Source of the DNA: Crossaster papposus
Taxonomy: Eukaryota; Echinodermata; Asteroidea; Velatida; Solasteridae
Length of the DNA: 64,000 nt
Assembly: GCA_037893245.1 (NCBI GenBank)
Contig: JBAIAA010000896.1
Span: 662,928 to 726,927, forward strand
Direction of reading: 5' to 3'
How positions within the stretch are numbered: the stretch's first letter is position 1; each line of letters starts with the position of its first letter. Below, one piece after another: positions 38,643 through 49,121 of this stretch. Below the pieces are notes generated by a model. That model made no database searches and had not been told where the DNA came from. It saw only the letters and a list, made by a program, of their open reading frames with translations. Made by a program: the position numbers and the translations under genes.

Positions 38643-41600
38643 GTAACTTTGTCGCTTTATTTGTGTCTAAAAGTAAAAAATGTCCCGTGACGCTGATCAT
38701 ATCACTGCAGTTATGAGTATGAAAGAGATGGCCAAAACTGCACTAAACAGTTTAGGCATGGAGGTTGGAATAGACATAGGACTAGAGGGAAAACTTAGGA
38801 TCAATTAAATAATTGTTTTGGAAGTGGATATTTAGCCGGCGCCGACAAAACTCTAGGTTCTAAACGCTATTTAGGCCATGATCTAGCTTGTACAGTACAG
38901 GCAGCGCCCTCTACATTATGGGGGCATTATCCTTAGCTCGTCCTTATGCAACAAGCTGAATTGCGAATGATGTCACATTATTATCCCGGTCCTTCTTATC
39001 CCATTGCACGAAACGGTCATTCTCATTGCACGAAATATTCCTTAGTAATAGTTGGTAATTGCTTGAATTATCATGAATGGGTGGATTTGGGGGAGTTGTA
39101 TTTTATAGTAAATATCGTTTAACTGACCTTTAAATATCGCTGAAGTTTAACAATCATGGAATGATGGATGCATGCCATGATAAAAGCAAGAAAAACAGCG
39201 TTCGTTTTCAACCGGCGTCGGGCAGTTATTCTTATGTGTTTTTTTCGCTATAGTTGTCCAGCGAACGTTATTTTCTTCAAATAAAATTATATTTTTGGGA
39301 ACGATTACAGAATATCTGGCGCAATCATTTAGCTGGATGGCTATATATTTACTTTCCAATAAGTAAGATACTTAATAATTCGGTAGTAAATATTGTTGAT
39401 ATCTGCAAATGGTGTACTCTACCTTTAAATGTAGGCCTAGCAATCGATTATGTTTGTTTTTTTGTTCTTTTTCAGGACCATTTCCTAAATCTATGTGGAG
39501 TGTCCATATTTTTCTGCTGGCAGACAGAAACACAAAGTTTTTTCCACCTCAAAGGGAAATGGACCGGTTATTTCGAAATGGGCTAGGTTTGTATATAAAC
39601 AGTATTAGTTTCACTCGGATTCATTTATAAAACTTGTAGCGTGCTCATTTTTGGACCCTTGTAACTTGATGTGATCGGAATTTGCTCATTTTTCAACTGT
39701 CCAAGATTTTTTAGTTCTAAAATTGCACTTTTCCCAACAGTATTTGCCAAAAAAGGCAACGAAGGCACAAGGATTTCATGACCGATGGACTACAATTTTT
39801 TTCATATTATGTGAGATTTTACTAACCACCTACCAAGATCAGCCACAACGATCGTACATTGTTTTAACAAAGTACGGTACATGTATTTGTGTGTATGTGA
39901 GGTCATGGGAAATTCCCCTCTTCTCATCCTGCAATGGTATGTGGATGTGACAAAAGCAAATCCTTAAGTCCTCTGTAATGTTAGATATGCTCACCCACCC
40001 ACCCAGTCGTACATGTCCCGGCCATACTGTGGACATTCCTTTGTCTTCACATAATTAAGAAACGGATAAATACATTCTCGCTTCCATACATTTTTGTTTA
40101 ACCCCCAATTATTATTTTGGGCCTCTCAGGTGTTCCCCTTCATTTATTAGATAACCCTTAATGTGGACTTACATTTTGGAGGCTTTTAAATACATGGGTT
40201 TTTTTAGCATCCCTGGTAGAAGTGTAATTTCTGAGAAAAAAAAATTGGGGGGGGACCTATCACGCTTATTGTGAAATTTGTCAGGAATTACACTTTTACC
40301 AGGGATGCTTGAAAAACAGCATTAATATGTGAAGACTTGCATAATTCCCCAGAAGCCCCCAAAATCTCTAAAAAGATGAAATTCTAAACTTCTGGAACTA
40401 ATTAGCTAAAGCTCATTTTCAGATAGAGCGAAACAAACTGGACGTGTGCAAGTCCACCATCTGTAACCTCTTCCCGCATTTTGTGGACAAAACCCATTTT
40501 GTCGAAAACCCATCAATAAATAAATCATTACTAATAATGGGTGGTTTCCACATTTTTTTCATCTACATGTAGGTACCCCAGAGTGTGCACGAGCAGGACC
40601 TGCGGATCTGCAGGACCATACAGTAAAAATTGATCTCTCGTGGGGTCTAGATGAACTCGACGATTACGTGAGGGGTCTGTATCCAAACATTCCATTGGGA
40701 GTTTTTGGGTACCGATACATGAAGGCATCAAAAGGAAGGTTGCTGGTTGAAATCCATCCATCATCTGCCAGAGACCTCAAACTGAAGATGAAAAAGGGAA
40801 AACTGTACATCCTCCCAAAGAGATCTTTGAACACAGTAAGGTCAAGTTGTTTTTTTAAGCATATGTATTATTATGATTAGATAGAGACACTTATTACAAC
40901 CTTTTTCCAAACTTGCAAGCTGTGCAATAAAGTGATAGTGTGGTGTACAGACCTAGCATACTGGGTGTAGGCTGCTGCTACAATTAGCACAATTTCTGCA
41001 TACCCAATTACTATACAGCAGGAAAACCACACCGTGACGGAAAGGTTCTATGTCAACAATTTAAGAGCATATGCTTATTAACTTACAATTTCCGGAATGA
41101 TACAAATGTGAGAAACGTTATACATAAAAAAGGAAATCTTTCACTTCAAAAATGTGAACACATAAAACGAAATGGTAGAAGTAACAACATTAAACTTAAA
41201 GTTGTCATTCCAAGTTTTTAATTGTTTTTATATATGTAAAATAATATTGTTAATGTTATTAAAAGACAGAACACCAAATGTCTTTTAAGTAGGCCAAACC
41301 AAAAAAATCTGCTTCTGGTTTATATTCTACCAACCCATTTTTGACAGCATGCAGCCTGCAGCCTGCAGCCCCTATTTTTATTTTTTGAAGGGTGGGTGGG
41401 GGGGGGGGGGGGGGCGGGGAATTAAAACAAACACCCTAAAAACCTTTGATTACTACACGCAGACTTTCTTCAAAAACGGGAACTGTGATCTAATGTTTGT
41501 TTTAAACATATTTTTTAAAAATCTTTTAAAATAAATCCTTTTGTGCACGTTAGATGTTAATTACATGTAATTTTAAATACTGTTATAATAGCAGCATGCA

Positions 41601-44600
41601 AAATTACACATTTCAACAAGAGCATACAACACACAGTACATTAAAACAAAATCATTTAGATAATTTTTTTTCTGTAGCAGTGGTTTCAACTTTTTAATAA
41701 TTTCAGTATTTTATCCACTTGTAATACTTTCCTTTACATGTACGTAATTTTGTTTCTTTCTTTTAATAGGTGGTACCAGCAGATCAACCACAGGAGGACA
41801 GTGATACAGACAGTGATGTAGTAAGTGTATGTTGTTATTACTGTTAAAATGTGTTCATATTACTTTGGTACGTGTGTTAAAACATAAATGTTCATTTTAG
41901 GTAACTCAAATTAAATTATTAAGAGGATAAATTAAAACAAGAATTCCTAAACAGAATTGTTTCATAAACAATTAAACACAAAATGCATGACCTTGTTTGT
42001 TAGGTCCAGGTATGTTCCCTTGTGCCAATAAAGGGGGAATCAGATTTTTTTGAAAAGTTGTGAACCTATTAATTATCATGTTCCTTTTATCCTTGGATGA
42101 GCCTTACTTTGGTGAAGGGGAGTCGGGTTGGTGTAGCGGTTCTTACCTCGCCTTCCACCACTATGACCCGGGTTCGAATCCGGCCTGGGCCAATATGTGG
42201 ATTGGGCTTTCAGTCCCTGCCTGACTCCGTGGGTTTTTCCCCAGGATATTCTTCTTGGGTTTTCCTCCCACCTCTAAAACTGTAACTTCTTCACATTAAT
42301 TGTTGAATGAAATAAAAAATTGTTGAATGAAATTTGTTCCCGCCGTGAATATGGCCATTGATGCTGGTACGGCGTTAAACCCTAAAAAATCACTCACTCA
42401 CTACTTTGGTGAAAACAATTCACTTCTTGAAATGCAATAATTTACAATGCCGACAAAATGTCTACACTCCTTTGTCGTCAGTGATCATTAATAAAATACA
42501 TTATCATGTTTTGGATAAATTTCTTACATGTATAGATTTGTGTTGTTTTTTCAATTACAATTATGTAATCTTTTCCTATAACAGACTCGCATTGTATCAG
42601 AGACATCATCATCTGATGAAGATCTGCTAGATTTTTTTGTCGATGCCGGAACACCAACCGTAAGTCACATAAATATCCACCAGTACTTCCCTAATTTTAG
42701 CAAGTATAAAAAAATACTTGCTTAAGTTTTCGAGAAAACGGTGAACAATTGTCATGGTTTAGGATTATTTGTTATAATGCATTTAATGAATGAGTAAGTG
42801 AATGAATGGATGTGATGAATTTCACCACACTGTAAGTTCATTACAAGTAAAATAAATACAACGGGTAGGAAACCGGTGAGCAAATGATTGATATCAAAGC
42901 CGGGCACCTTAGGAGGTCAGATGATCAGTATAAATAGAATTACATTAAATAATCATGAATAAGGAAAACAAATGGACATCAACATTATTTAAGCCACAAT
43001 ACTTTTTAATAAAGCTTGGTCACTAACACAAATTTTCTTCAAAGATGACAGCATTTCAGATATACATAGTCTGGTTTGATCCCTTTTCATCTTTGTATCA
43101 TTATTTAAGTTTAAAAATGGGTTATAAAAGAAATATTTCGTATTTTTCATGCAAGGTGCAGTTTCGAAGCCATGATCGACAGCAAAATTCCAGAGAAACT
43201 TCAGGTGAGAGCAAATGTCGCTTTCTCTTACTTACTGTTTACAAATTATGTATGTAATAAACTAAAATGAACAATATATTGTGTTCTAAGCATATACCCA
43301 GAATATACACGTTGGGTCAAACAATTTTGAGAAACAGGACAAACGTAGGATTTTGGAGACCAAAACATGACTTTTGCAGGTTTTTAGTACCGGTAGTAGT
43401 TTTGTTTATTTATATTCGACCATGTTGTATGTTCTGTACTCACAACAATTGTGATCCATGTCCTCGACTACAGATGAAGTACTCATTCACCCAAGCCCTT
43501 CATTGTGTAATTTATAATGTACATTTGAAACAGTGTACAGGCATCTGTAATTTTGTAAGGCTGCTTCTCGTGACTATTACCATTCTTGATATTGCACATA
43601 GGTACTGATGAACAGGTAGTTCAAAGATTATCCAGAAGAGCCAACAACCCTCGATCCACACAGCAGAATCAAAGACGAGACCAACATGGACAAACAGGCC
43701 AACTTGCAACAAATCGATCCAACCAACTATCGGCAACTAGTCTACCAGCAGCCCGTGTTCCATCAGGCCCCATCGATCTGACTGAACCAAGCACGCCACA
43801 AACTGATGACTCGATAGAAGTAGTTACCTCTGCAGCCACATTGGAGTCTTATGATCAACCAGATAATACACATAAGCTTGAGGCAGATATTGCTGCAGGT
43901 ACTTAATGGTACTGACTTAGGATGGAATGTAATAGAGATTACACACAGTTCTCGCTAAACCCAATTTGTGCATTGATCACATGCACAAGCACACCCACAC
44001 CCACACCCCTGCACAATGGCTCTCAAATTTGTATCCCAGTGGAGACATCTCTTTGATCTGAAATTCGGTACCCTCTGGAGACCTGAACACAATGTGTATA
44101 ATGGAGACAAAAGGTCTCCGGAGGGTAAATTTCTATAGATGAATAGGTCTCCACTGGGAATTTCACGAATTAGATTTTTGGAGTGTGCCTCAAATTACTC
44201 AAAAAATAGTTTTAGGATGTGGGTTAGGGTTAGTGTTTGGGTTAGGGTATAATATAGGGTATATTGGGTTGAAATTTCAACCCAGGATTGTGGTTGAAAT
44301 AGGAGCATTCTGAAAAAGGTGCCCGACTTTTTAACCAGTTTGTACACGAGAACAAGCACACCCATGCACAAGCACACGCAGTTGTGAACCACATAACGAT
44401 CGAGGCTCGATATTGTGTTTTCCTCTATTCCTACGTTATACCCAATCCCCATTGCTTTGCGCTTGCACCGTCGATCGAGGACCGAATTTGTCCATTCATA
44501 CCGCCGACCGAGGGGCTTTTGTTTCCTTTGTTCTCTTTTGTGTCTCGCCCCTCGGTTGTTATGTGGTGACGGAACACCCATGCTGAACAAACGCAACAAT

Positions 44601-46846
44601 TGAATGGGATCTCAATAACAAATTAATGTTTCATCACTTGATAATCTATAGTGAAATAATGTTCAGGTTTGTAGTAAATATTACTTGTGCATTTCTGCTT
44701 GATACTTGGTACTTGGTTGGTTTCCTCTTTGAAAGTTGACTTCCTCTTTGGATCTTAGCTGTAAGGTCACAGGGAGGTGTCGTCATCTAATTCTTAGTCG
44801 TGATGTGTTTGTAATAATTGTCTCTGAATGCCCTTGTGCATCTTAGAGTCAATAATATGTTAGGGCAGGTCATTCAATAATTTAGGAGTCCTAGTAATTT
44901 TTTTTAATACGGTAGTAGTACTGAATTGGTTATTGTTCCTCCTCCTGGATCTCTGCATTTTGGGCTGAAGATAGTCCGAAGCGTGATGATCTAATAGAGT
45001 TGAGGGGTTTTCAAGATCATGTCTGATGTTTATATTTGTTCATTATTTAAAATACTCTTCAATTTTGCAATGATTGACAGGGCACAAATGTAGAAGTGTG
45101 ACCTTGATTTTGCATTAAATACTATGATTTATTTTACCATAAAGTCATTTACAAAAATTAAGTTTTTCTTTTGAATTTTACCAATTTAGTAAATCAAATT
45201 TGCTCAAAAATAATAGATAACCCCAAAACACTTCATTATTTTGACCAATTACCTTACAATTTAAAATTTGATGTAGGCATCCACCCTAATTGGCATCCCA
45301 TGAACTATTGATCTGTGGTCGCCTGCTTTAACACAAATAATGTCGTCCAAAGTTTCATTTCTATAACCAAGTTATTTTATTAAATACCTTCCATTCTGTC
45401 CTTACTCCAACTTGCCACATTATCTTACTTAATGCTTTGCATACATAGTAGATGGTGAACTAACCATTTCATGTTGTCTTTGCATTTGTTTGTTTGGTCA
45501 ATAATTGCCACTCTCAGGCTAGAATTTGGTCTATTGTCTCACTAATTGTGAGAACATAATCTATAGCACTAAAGGCTCTAAATCAGTGTGTGTTTACCTC
45601 AAAGTGCCACTATGAGGTAGAAACATGCTGATACATATTTGGGTTCGTGCCTGATTATTTAACTATCTCGTGGTGATTTTTACACTGGAATAACTGTGCA
45701 TTTAGCTTCTCTCTCTTGGTCTTTGGTGTCAAATTGATGACATACAATACTGAATCAGTAATATTTTGTTTCTCTATGTTTTAATACACAACAGCACACC
45801 AAGCACTTCAAGCTTGTCTTGGAGAAGAACAACTGAAAGTACATGTACAGAGAGAACAGTTATTGGACACTGTTCTGACAATCTACCGAGATGAGGAAGC
45901 ACCAACTCAGCAGCTTCATGTTGAATTTTTAGGTGAGATTGGAGATGATTATGGAGGTTTAACCAAAGAACTATTCACGAGCGTTTGGACCGCTGCATCG
46001 AAAGATTTGTTCTGTGGAGAGCACGTGGTAGTTCCTTCCCTTCCTCTACATAGACTGAGAAAGGATTCATGGAAATACGTTTCACTTGGAAGGGTTCTGG
46101 CACACACAGTTGCTTTAACGGGAACTATTCCATCGATCTTGGCAAGATCACTCATCATTCAATTGGCATTTGATTCTGAAGTAGATGATGGTTGCCTGAT
46201 GGAAGACTTCCTTCTGTTCATAACGAGCCACGAGAGAAACCTACTGAATAAAGCATTGGCATCCTTCTCAAGCCTCACAGAGTCTGAACAAACCAGACTG
46301 CAAGATTTCTACATGGCGTACGGCTACCATGACCTGCCCAGAGACTCTGAAGTAAAGGACCAGATCTTTGCCATTGCACATCAGGAGTTGGTTGTCAAGC
46401 CAAGGAGATTAGTGTCTCTCATGAGACAAGGAATCCCAGTAACCCACATGGCTGCATTTTGGCAACAGCTGTCTGTGGCTCACATAACATTTGTACAGCA
46501 CAAGCAACGGCCAACCCAGCAAAGAGTAGTGCGTGCCCTTAAGACCGCATCTGAAGACTTGACCTCAGAAGAAGACAGGGTTATGTACTTTCTGAAAGAG
46601 TTTGTTCTTTCGTTGGATAACGATGCTCTGCTGAACTTTCTCTACTTTGTGACGGCAAGCACTCATATGCCTCAATGCATCACGGTGCAATTCACAAAAC
46701 TTCATGGGTTTGCGAGAAGGCCTGTTGCACATACATGCTCTAACTTAATCGAAGTTCCCTCAACATATGGCACATTTCAAGAGTTTAGACGCGAGTTTCA
46801 TTCTATTCTAACCAAACCGGAAGCCTTTCAGTATACAATTGTGTAA
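38474..46846 (+). CDS. HECT-type E3 ubiquitin ligase gene, nine exons
   Basis: Exons: 38474-38642, 39476-39586, 39741-39936, 40573-40835, 41770-41820, 42585-42659, 43156-43204, 43602-43898 and 45795-46846, all GT-AG. The model gives about 753 residues. The last exon holds a HECT domain with the catalytic Cys at codon 46736-46738 (HTCSNLIEVPS). Earlier exons encode a family-typical segment (MWSVHIFLLADRN...NGLG) and acidic, Ser-rich linkers. It would transfer ubiquitin to unknown targets. Relatives resembling G2E3-like ligases occur in many copies in marine animals. Exon 3 is one base out of frame with its neighbours. AATAAA at 46933-46938. Confidence 0.75.
39040..39428. mobile_element. TTAA-type MITE copy 1 (in HECT intron 1)
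   Basis: An inverted relative of 54249-54635 over its whole length (for example TTGAATTATCATGAATGGGT is shared). The right end CTCTACCTTTAA matches; the left end has decayed. Confidence 0.7.
39476..39586 (+). CDS. HECT gene exon 2
   Basis: 111 nt, phase 1 to 1, acceptor TTTTTCAG and donor CTAG|GTTTGT. It encodes GPFPKSMWSVHIFLLADRN... to MDRLFRNGL, a segment (W..FLLA...P......L...GLG) typical of this multi-copy HECT family. Confidence 0.7.
   Translation, partial: DHFLNLCGVSIFFCWQTETQSFFHLKGKWTGYFEMG
39741..39936 (+). CDS. HECT gene exon 3, probable one-base frame error
   Basis: The acceptor CCCAACAG ends at 39740; the donor AATG|GTATGT follows 39936. Both neighbours need a length divisible by 3, but the exon is 196 nt. 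The phase-1 entry frame stops after 14 codons, while the frame reading GFHDRWTTIFFILC... to VYVRSWEIPLF is open to the donor and ends in the needed phase. One surplus A in the run of six A at 39748-39753 would explain it. This may be an assembly error or a real frameshift that disables this copy. Confidence 0.5.
40206..40310. mobile_element. Short hairpin MITE, 105 bp
   Basis: AGCATCCCTGGTAGAAGTGT pairs with ACACTTTTACCAGGGATGCT. It lies in an intron of the HECT gene. No coding. Confidence 0.65.
40573..40835 (+). CDS. HECT gene exon 4
   Basis: 263 nt, phase 1 in, 0 out, acceptor ATGTAG and donor ACA|GTAAGG. Open throughout: VKIDLSWGLDELDDYVRGLY, then PNIPLGVFGYRYMKASKGRL. It looks globular; no named domain. 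The good splice sites and phase support it. Confidence 0.65.
41390..41415. repeat. Poly-G tract
   Basis: A G-rich run in an intron of the HECT gene. Confidence 0.85.
41770..41820 (+). CDS. HECT gene exon 5, 17 codons
   Basis: 51 nt, phase 0 to 0, between TTTTAATAG and GTAAGT. It encodes VVPADQPQEDSDTDSDV, an acidic linker with casein-kinase-like sites. Confidence 0.6.
42112..42405 (+). mobile_element. tRNA-derived SINE in HECT intron
   Basis: The head has an A box (TGGTGTAGCGGT near 42129) and a B box (GGTTCGAATCC near 42171). Next comes a conserved body GTGGGTTTTTCCCCAGGATA ... TTTTCCTCCCAC, and the tail ends GGCGTTAAACCCTAAAAAAT with CACTCACTCACT. This is the layout of the core-type SINEs common in marine invertebrates. 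Confidence 0.85.
42585..42659 (+). CDS. HECT gene exon 6, 25 codons
   Basis: 75 nt, phase 0 to 0, acceptor TATAACAG and donor ACC|GTAAGT. Acidic linker TRIVSETSSSDEDLLDFFVD, then AGTPT. Confidence 0.6.
43156..43204 (+). CDS. HECT gene exon 7, 49 nt
   Basis: Acceptor ATGCAAG, donor CAG|GTGAGA; phase 0 in, 1 out: VQFRSHDRQQNSRETS. Short linker; needed to reach the phase of exon 8. Confidence 0.5.
43602..43898 (+). CDS. HECT gene exon 8, Gln/Ser-rich linker
   Basis: 297 nt, phase 1 to 1, acceptor GCACATAG and donor GCAG|GTACTT. Gln/Asn/Arg-rich, likely disordered. It contains PIDLTE, which fits a SUMO-interaction motif (hydrophobic core followed by acid); this is suggestive only. Confidence 0.65.
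44035..44158. mobile_element. CCCAGTGGAGAC-ended MITE, 124 bp
   Basis: Inverted ends CCCAGTGGAGAC and GTCTCCACTGGG, with further GTCTCC/GGAGAC words inside. The first five bases and the word-repeat interior match the style of the elements at 527 and 27545. It lies in the last HECT intron. Confidence 0.7.
44159..45794. other. Last HECT intron, mostly unassigned
   Basis: It holds a degenerate TTAGGG-like stretch at 44219-44260 (GGGTTAGGGTTAGTG) and a CGATCGAGG-containing segment near 44398 and 44474. The rest is AT-rich with no exon or clear element. Confidence 0.4.
45795..46846 (+). CDS. HECT gene exon 9: HECT catalytic domain
   Basis: The acceptor CACAACAG ends at 45794; TAA at 46844-46846. 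The domain starts near LHVEFLGEIGDDYGGLTKEL (45917), the usual N-lobe entry of HECT, and ends with the C-lobe: Cys in HTCSNLIEVPSTYGTF and the tail FHSILTKPEAFQYTIV. The catalytic Thr-Cys pair is present. The length (about 340 residues) is near that of a full HECT domain. No break in this exon. Confidence 0.85.
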
Positions 46847-47158
46847 ACCATCGTTTTCTTTGTTTGACCCACCGAAGATCAGGGTCCCTTGGGCTAATAT
46901 TTTTGTGAATAATTATGTAACTCTTTCGTAAAAATAAATCCAAAAAAATGGGCCTTGAGAGAAAATAGATCGCAAAATATTTGCTGTCAACATTCGTTTG
47001 GGGGCAATTTAAAGGAACAGAAAATGTAGTTGCCATCATGGGAGGTGGAGGGGGGGGGCAGTGGGACCTACATCCAGCAGGTCCTATTGTGTATCAGTGT
47101 AAGTTTAGTTTGATGGGTTAAATGGTCAAACTATGATTTTTAAGTTGAAAAGACTATA

Positions 47159-47321
47159 TTGTAAATCATGAAATTGAAGACAAGTTGTTATAGTTTTATC
47201 ATGTAACCAAACCCTCTGACCTGGGTGTTTTTATATTGTAAATCATGAAATTGAAGACAGGTTGTCATAGTTTTATCATTTTTTTTTCATGTAACCAAAC
47301 CCTCTGACCTGGGTGTTTTTT
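47159..47321. repeat. Tandem duplication, unit about 80 bp
   Basis: TTGTAAATCATGAAATTGAA...CTCTGACCTGGGTGTTTTT occurs twice in a row, and a third, diverged piece lies near 47480 (ACCAACCCTCTGCCCTAGG). It is 3' of the HECT gene. Confidence 0.75.
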
Positions 47322-47752
47322 GTCTCACTTATCAGTGCCCTAAGTAAAAGACAAGTGAAGTTGATACAGGTCAAACTATGATTTAAATCACCGATTGCAT
47401 TATATATGTACGGTAGTTACATGTAGTTAAAAACCAATCATGAGTTTGAACCCTTGAATTTTGTATTTATTTACGTAACCAACCCTCTGCCCTAGGTTAT
47501 TTTCTCGCTATCAGTGCCCTTGAACACAATTGCTACTTTACAAACTGAATCAAAAAGGTTTTAAAAGAAAAGACAGAAATAAAAAACAACACCAGTGTAC
47601 TTCACATCCTTGCCTCACATATTTATTAAAACCATTATCTCTTTAAAAACCAAGGACACAACAGATTAACCAATTTACTTGAACATTATTTTAGAGACAT
47701 TGTGAAAAAGTATTAACTAAAGATAGTGTACGTCATTTGCTTTTACTGTAAT

Positions 47753-48072
47753 TTTCGAAAATGAATGGGTGTGTATTATACAAAGGAAAATACCAATGAA
47801 AAAAAACTAACGGTTCTCAAACAGCAATTTATAGACCGGGGGAATTATCAGGTTAGTAAACAAGACATACAATGTACATGTAGTTGGCATGCACCCATTC
47901 AACCGTATGGCAAATAAAATGTGGACTAACTAAACTTAATAATTCAGGGAAGTGTTTAAAAATAGTCAGGTTTGTTTAAACAGTTGCCGGCCTGCAATAG
48001 TTGGAAATACAAAATTCAACTTTTTTGGCAAACCACATTTCACAGGATGCTTCAGACTGATAAATTATTCAG
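47753..48072. repeat. Dispersed segment shared with 55200-55555
   Basis: It starts GCTGTAATTTTCGAAAATG-like and ends near TTCACAGGATGCTTCAG. The 55200-55555 copy is in the same orientation, with several indels. No coding. Either an unnamed repeat or a local segmental duplication. Confidence 0.6.
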
Positions 48073-48327
48073 TTGCAGTCAAGTAAGATATTTTATTATA
48101 ATTCAGTAGTTTTTTTTATGTTTAAAAATAGTGTATACTATCTTTATGCGAAAGATTTTTTTTTTTTTCAAATTACTTTAGGCCAAACAAAAAAAGGGTG
48201 TTTACCGTATAAACCTACATGTACCTTGATTATTATTTTTTTACGACTGTTACCATAATTATTTACACCAGTAATTACAAAATGTGTAAATTAAAATCGA
48301 AAAGGTCAACAAATAATTACTTTCTAA

Positions 48328-49121
48328 TAGTCTGGGAGCCAAGTTCGAAAAGAAGCTTAGTTTTCTAGTTCGTTTCACCCATATTCGGGAAAAGGTTTGG
48401 CACTTGTTCATGGAATGGGGTGTCTCTGGAGTATTATGAGACCGGGTGTAAGTATCCAAGGTGGCAGCAAGGTACTGTAATTAACTAATGTGTGCTACTC
48501 ACATCCCCCAAATTTCTATTTTGTAGGAACAAAGTATAGGCTGAGTAAACAAAACATTGCGCACCATTTATGTTTCTATTGAAAAAGAGTTTGGACGCAA
48601 GTTTCATTCTATTCTAACCAAACCGGAAGCGTTTCAGTATACAATTGTGTAAACCATCTTTTTTTGTGCAAAACATCAACATCTGAGAAAGTTCGTAGAA
48701 TAAAGTTATGTTTTACCCACCGAAAAGTAGTTATTTGTAAACAAAACATTGCGCACCATTTATGTTTCTATTGAAAATCTATTGAAATATTTAGCTCCAC
48801 ATTCACCAACTTTGAATGATCTATTCATAATAGCCGAAAAATGTGGGCACACTTATTCTGAGAAAATTGACTGATGTATTTAATTTTGTTTTACTCAGCC
48901 TATATCTTGGTACTACAAAATAAACATTTGGGAGATAATCGAATACCTTGAATGACTGGTGAATTACAGTACCTTGCCGTCACCTTGGATGTTTACACCC
49001 CGTCTTGAAACACTCCAGAGACACCTTCCACCATTCCATATACAAGTGGCAAACCCTTTCCTTTTTAGGGGTGAAACGAAACGACAGATTCCAGGAGCTG
49101 GCTCCCAGACTATAAGGGGAA
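48328..49121. mobile_element. Foldback element that carries a piece of the HECT gene
   Basis: Arms of about 220 bp (48328-48550 and 48895-49121) are inverted copies; both ends read TAGTCTGGGAGCCA. Between them, 48587-48664 is a near-identical copy of the end of the HECT last exon (46780-46857), including its stop codon and first 3' bases. A direct repeat of about 38 bp (ACAAAACATTGCGCACCATT core) flanks the captured piece at 48546-48583 and 48739-48776. No transposase. Confidence 0.8.
48587..48664 (+). pseudogene. Captured fragment of HECT last exon
   Basis: It matches 46780-46857 with a handful of substitutions: GAGTTT-GACGC-AGTTTCA and the codons for FHSILTKPEAFQYTIV plus the stop. It is isolated from any upstream exon, so it is a dead fragment. 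Confidence 0.85.

Noticed and set aside
42125-42195. A true tRNA gene
   Set aside because: A and B boxes are present but the cloverleaf is not complete and a SINE body and tail follow directly.
44215-44262. Interstitial telomere repeat
   Set aside because: Only a few imperfect TTAGGG words; too short and degenerate to claim.
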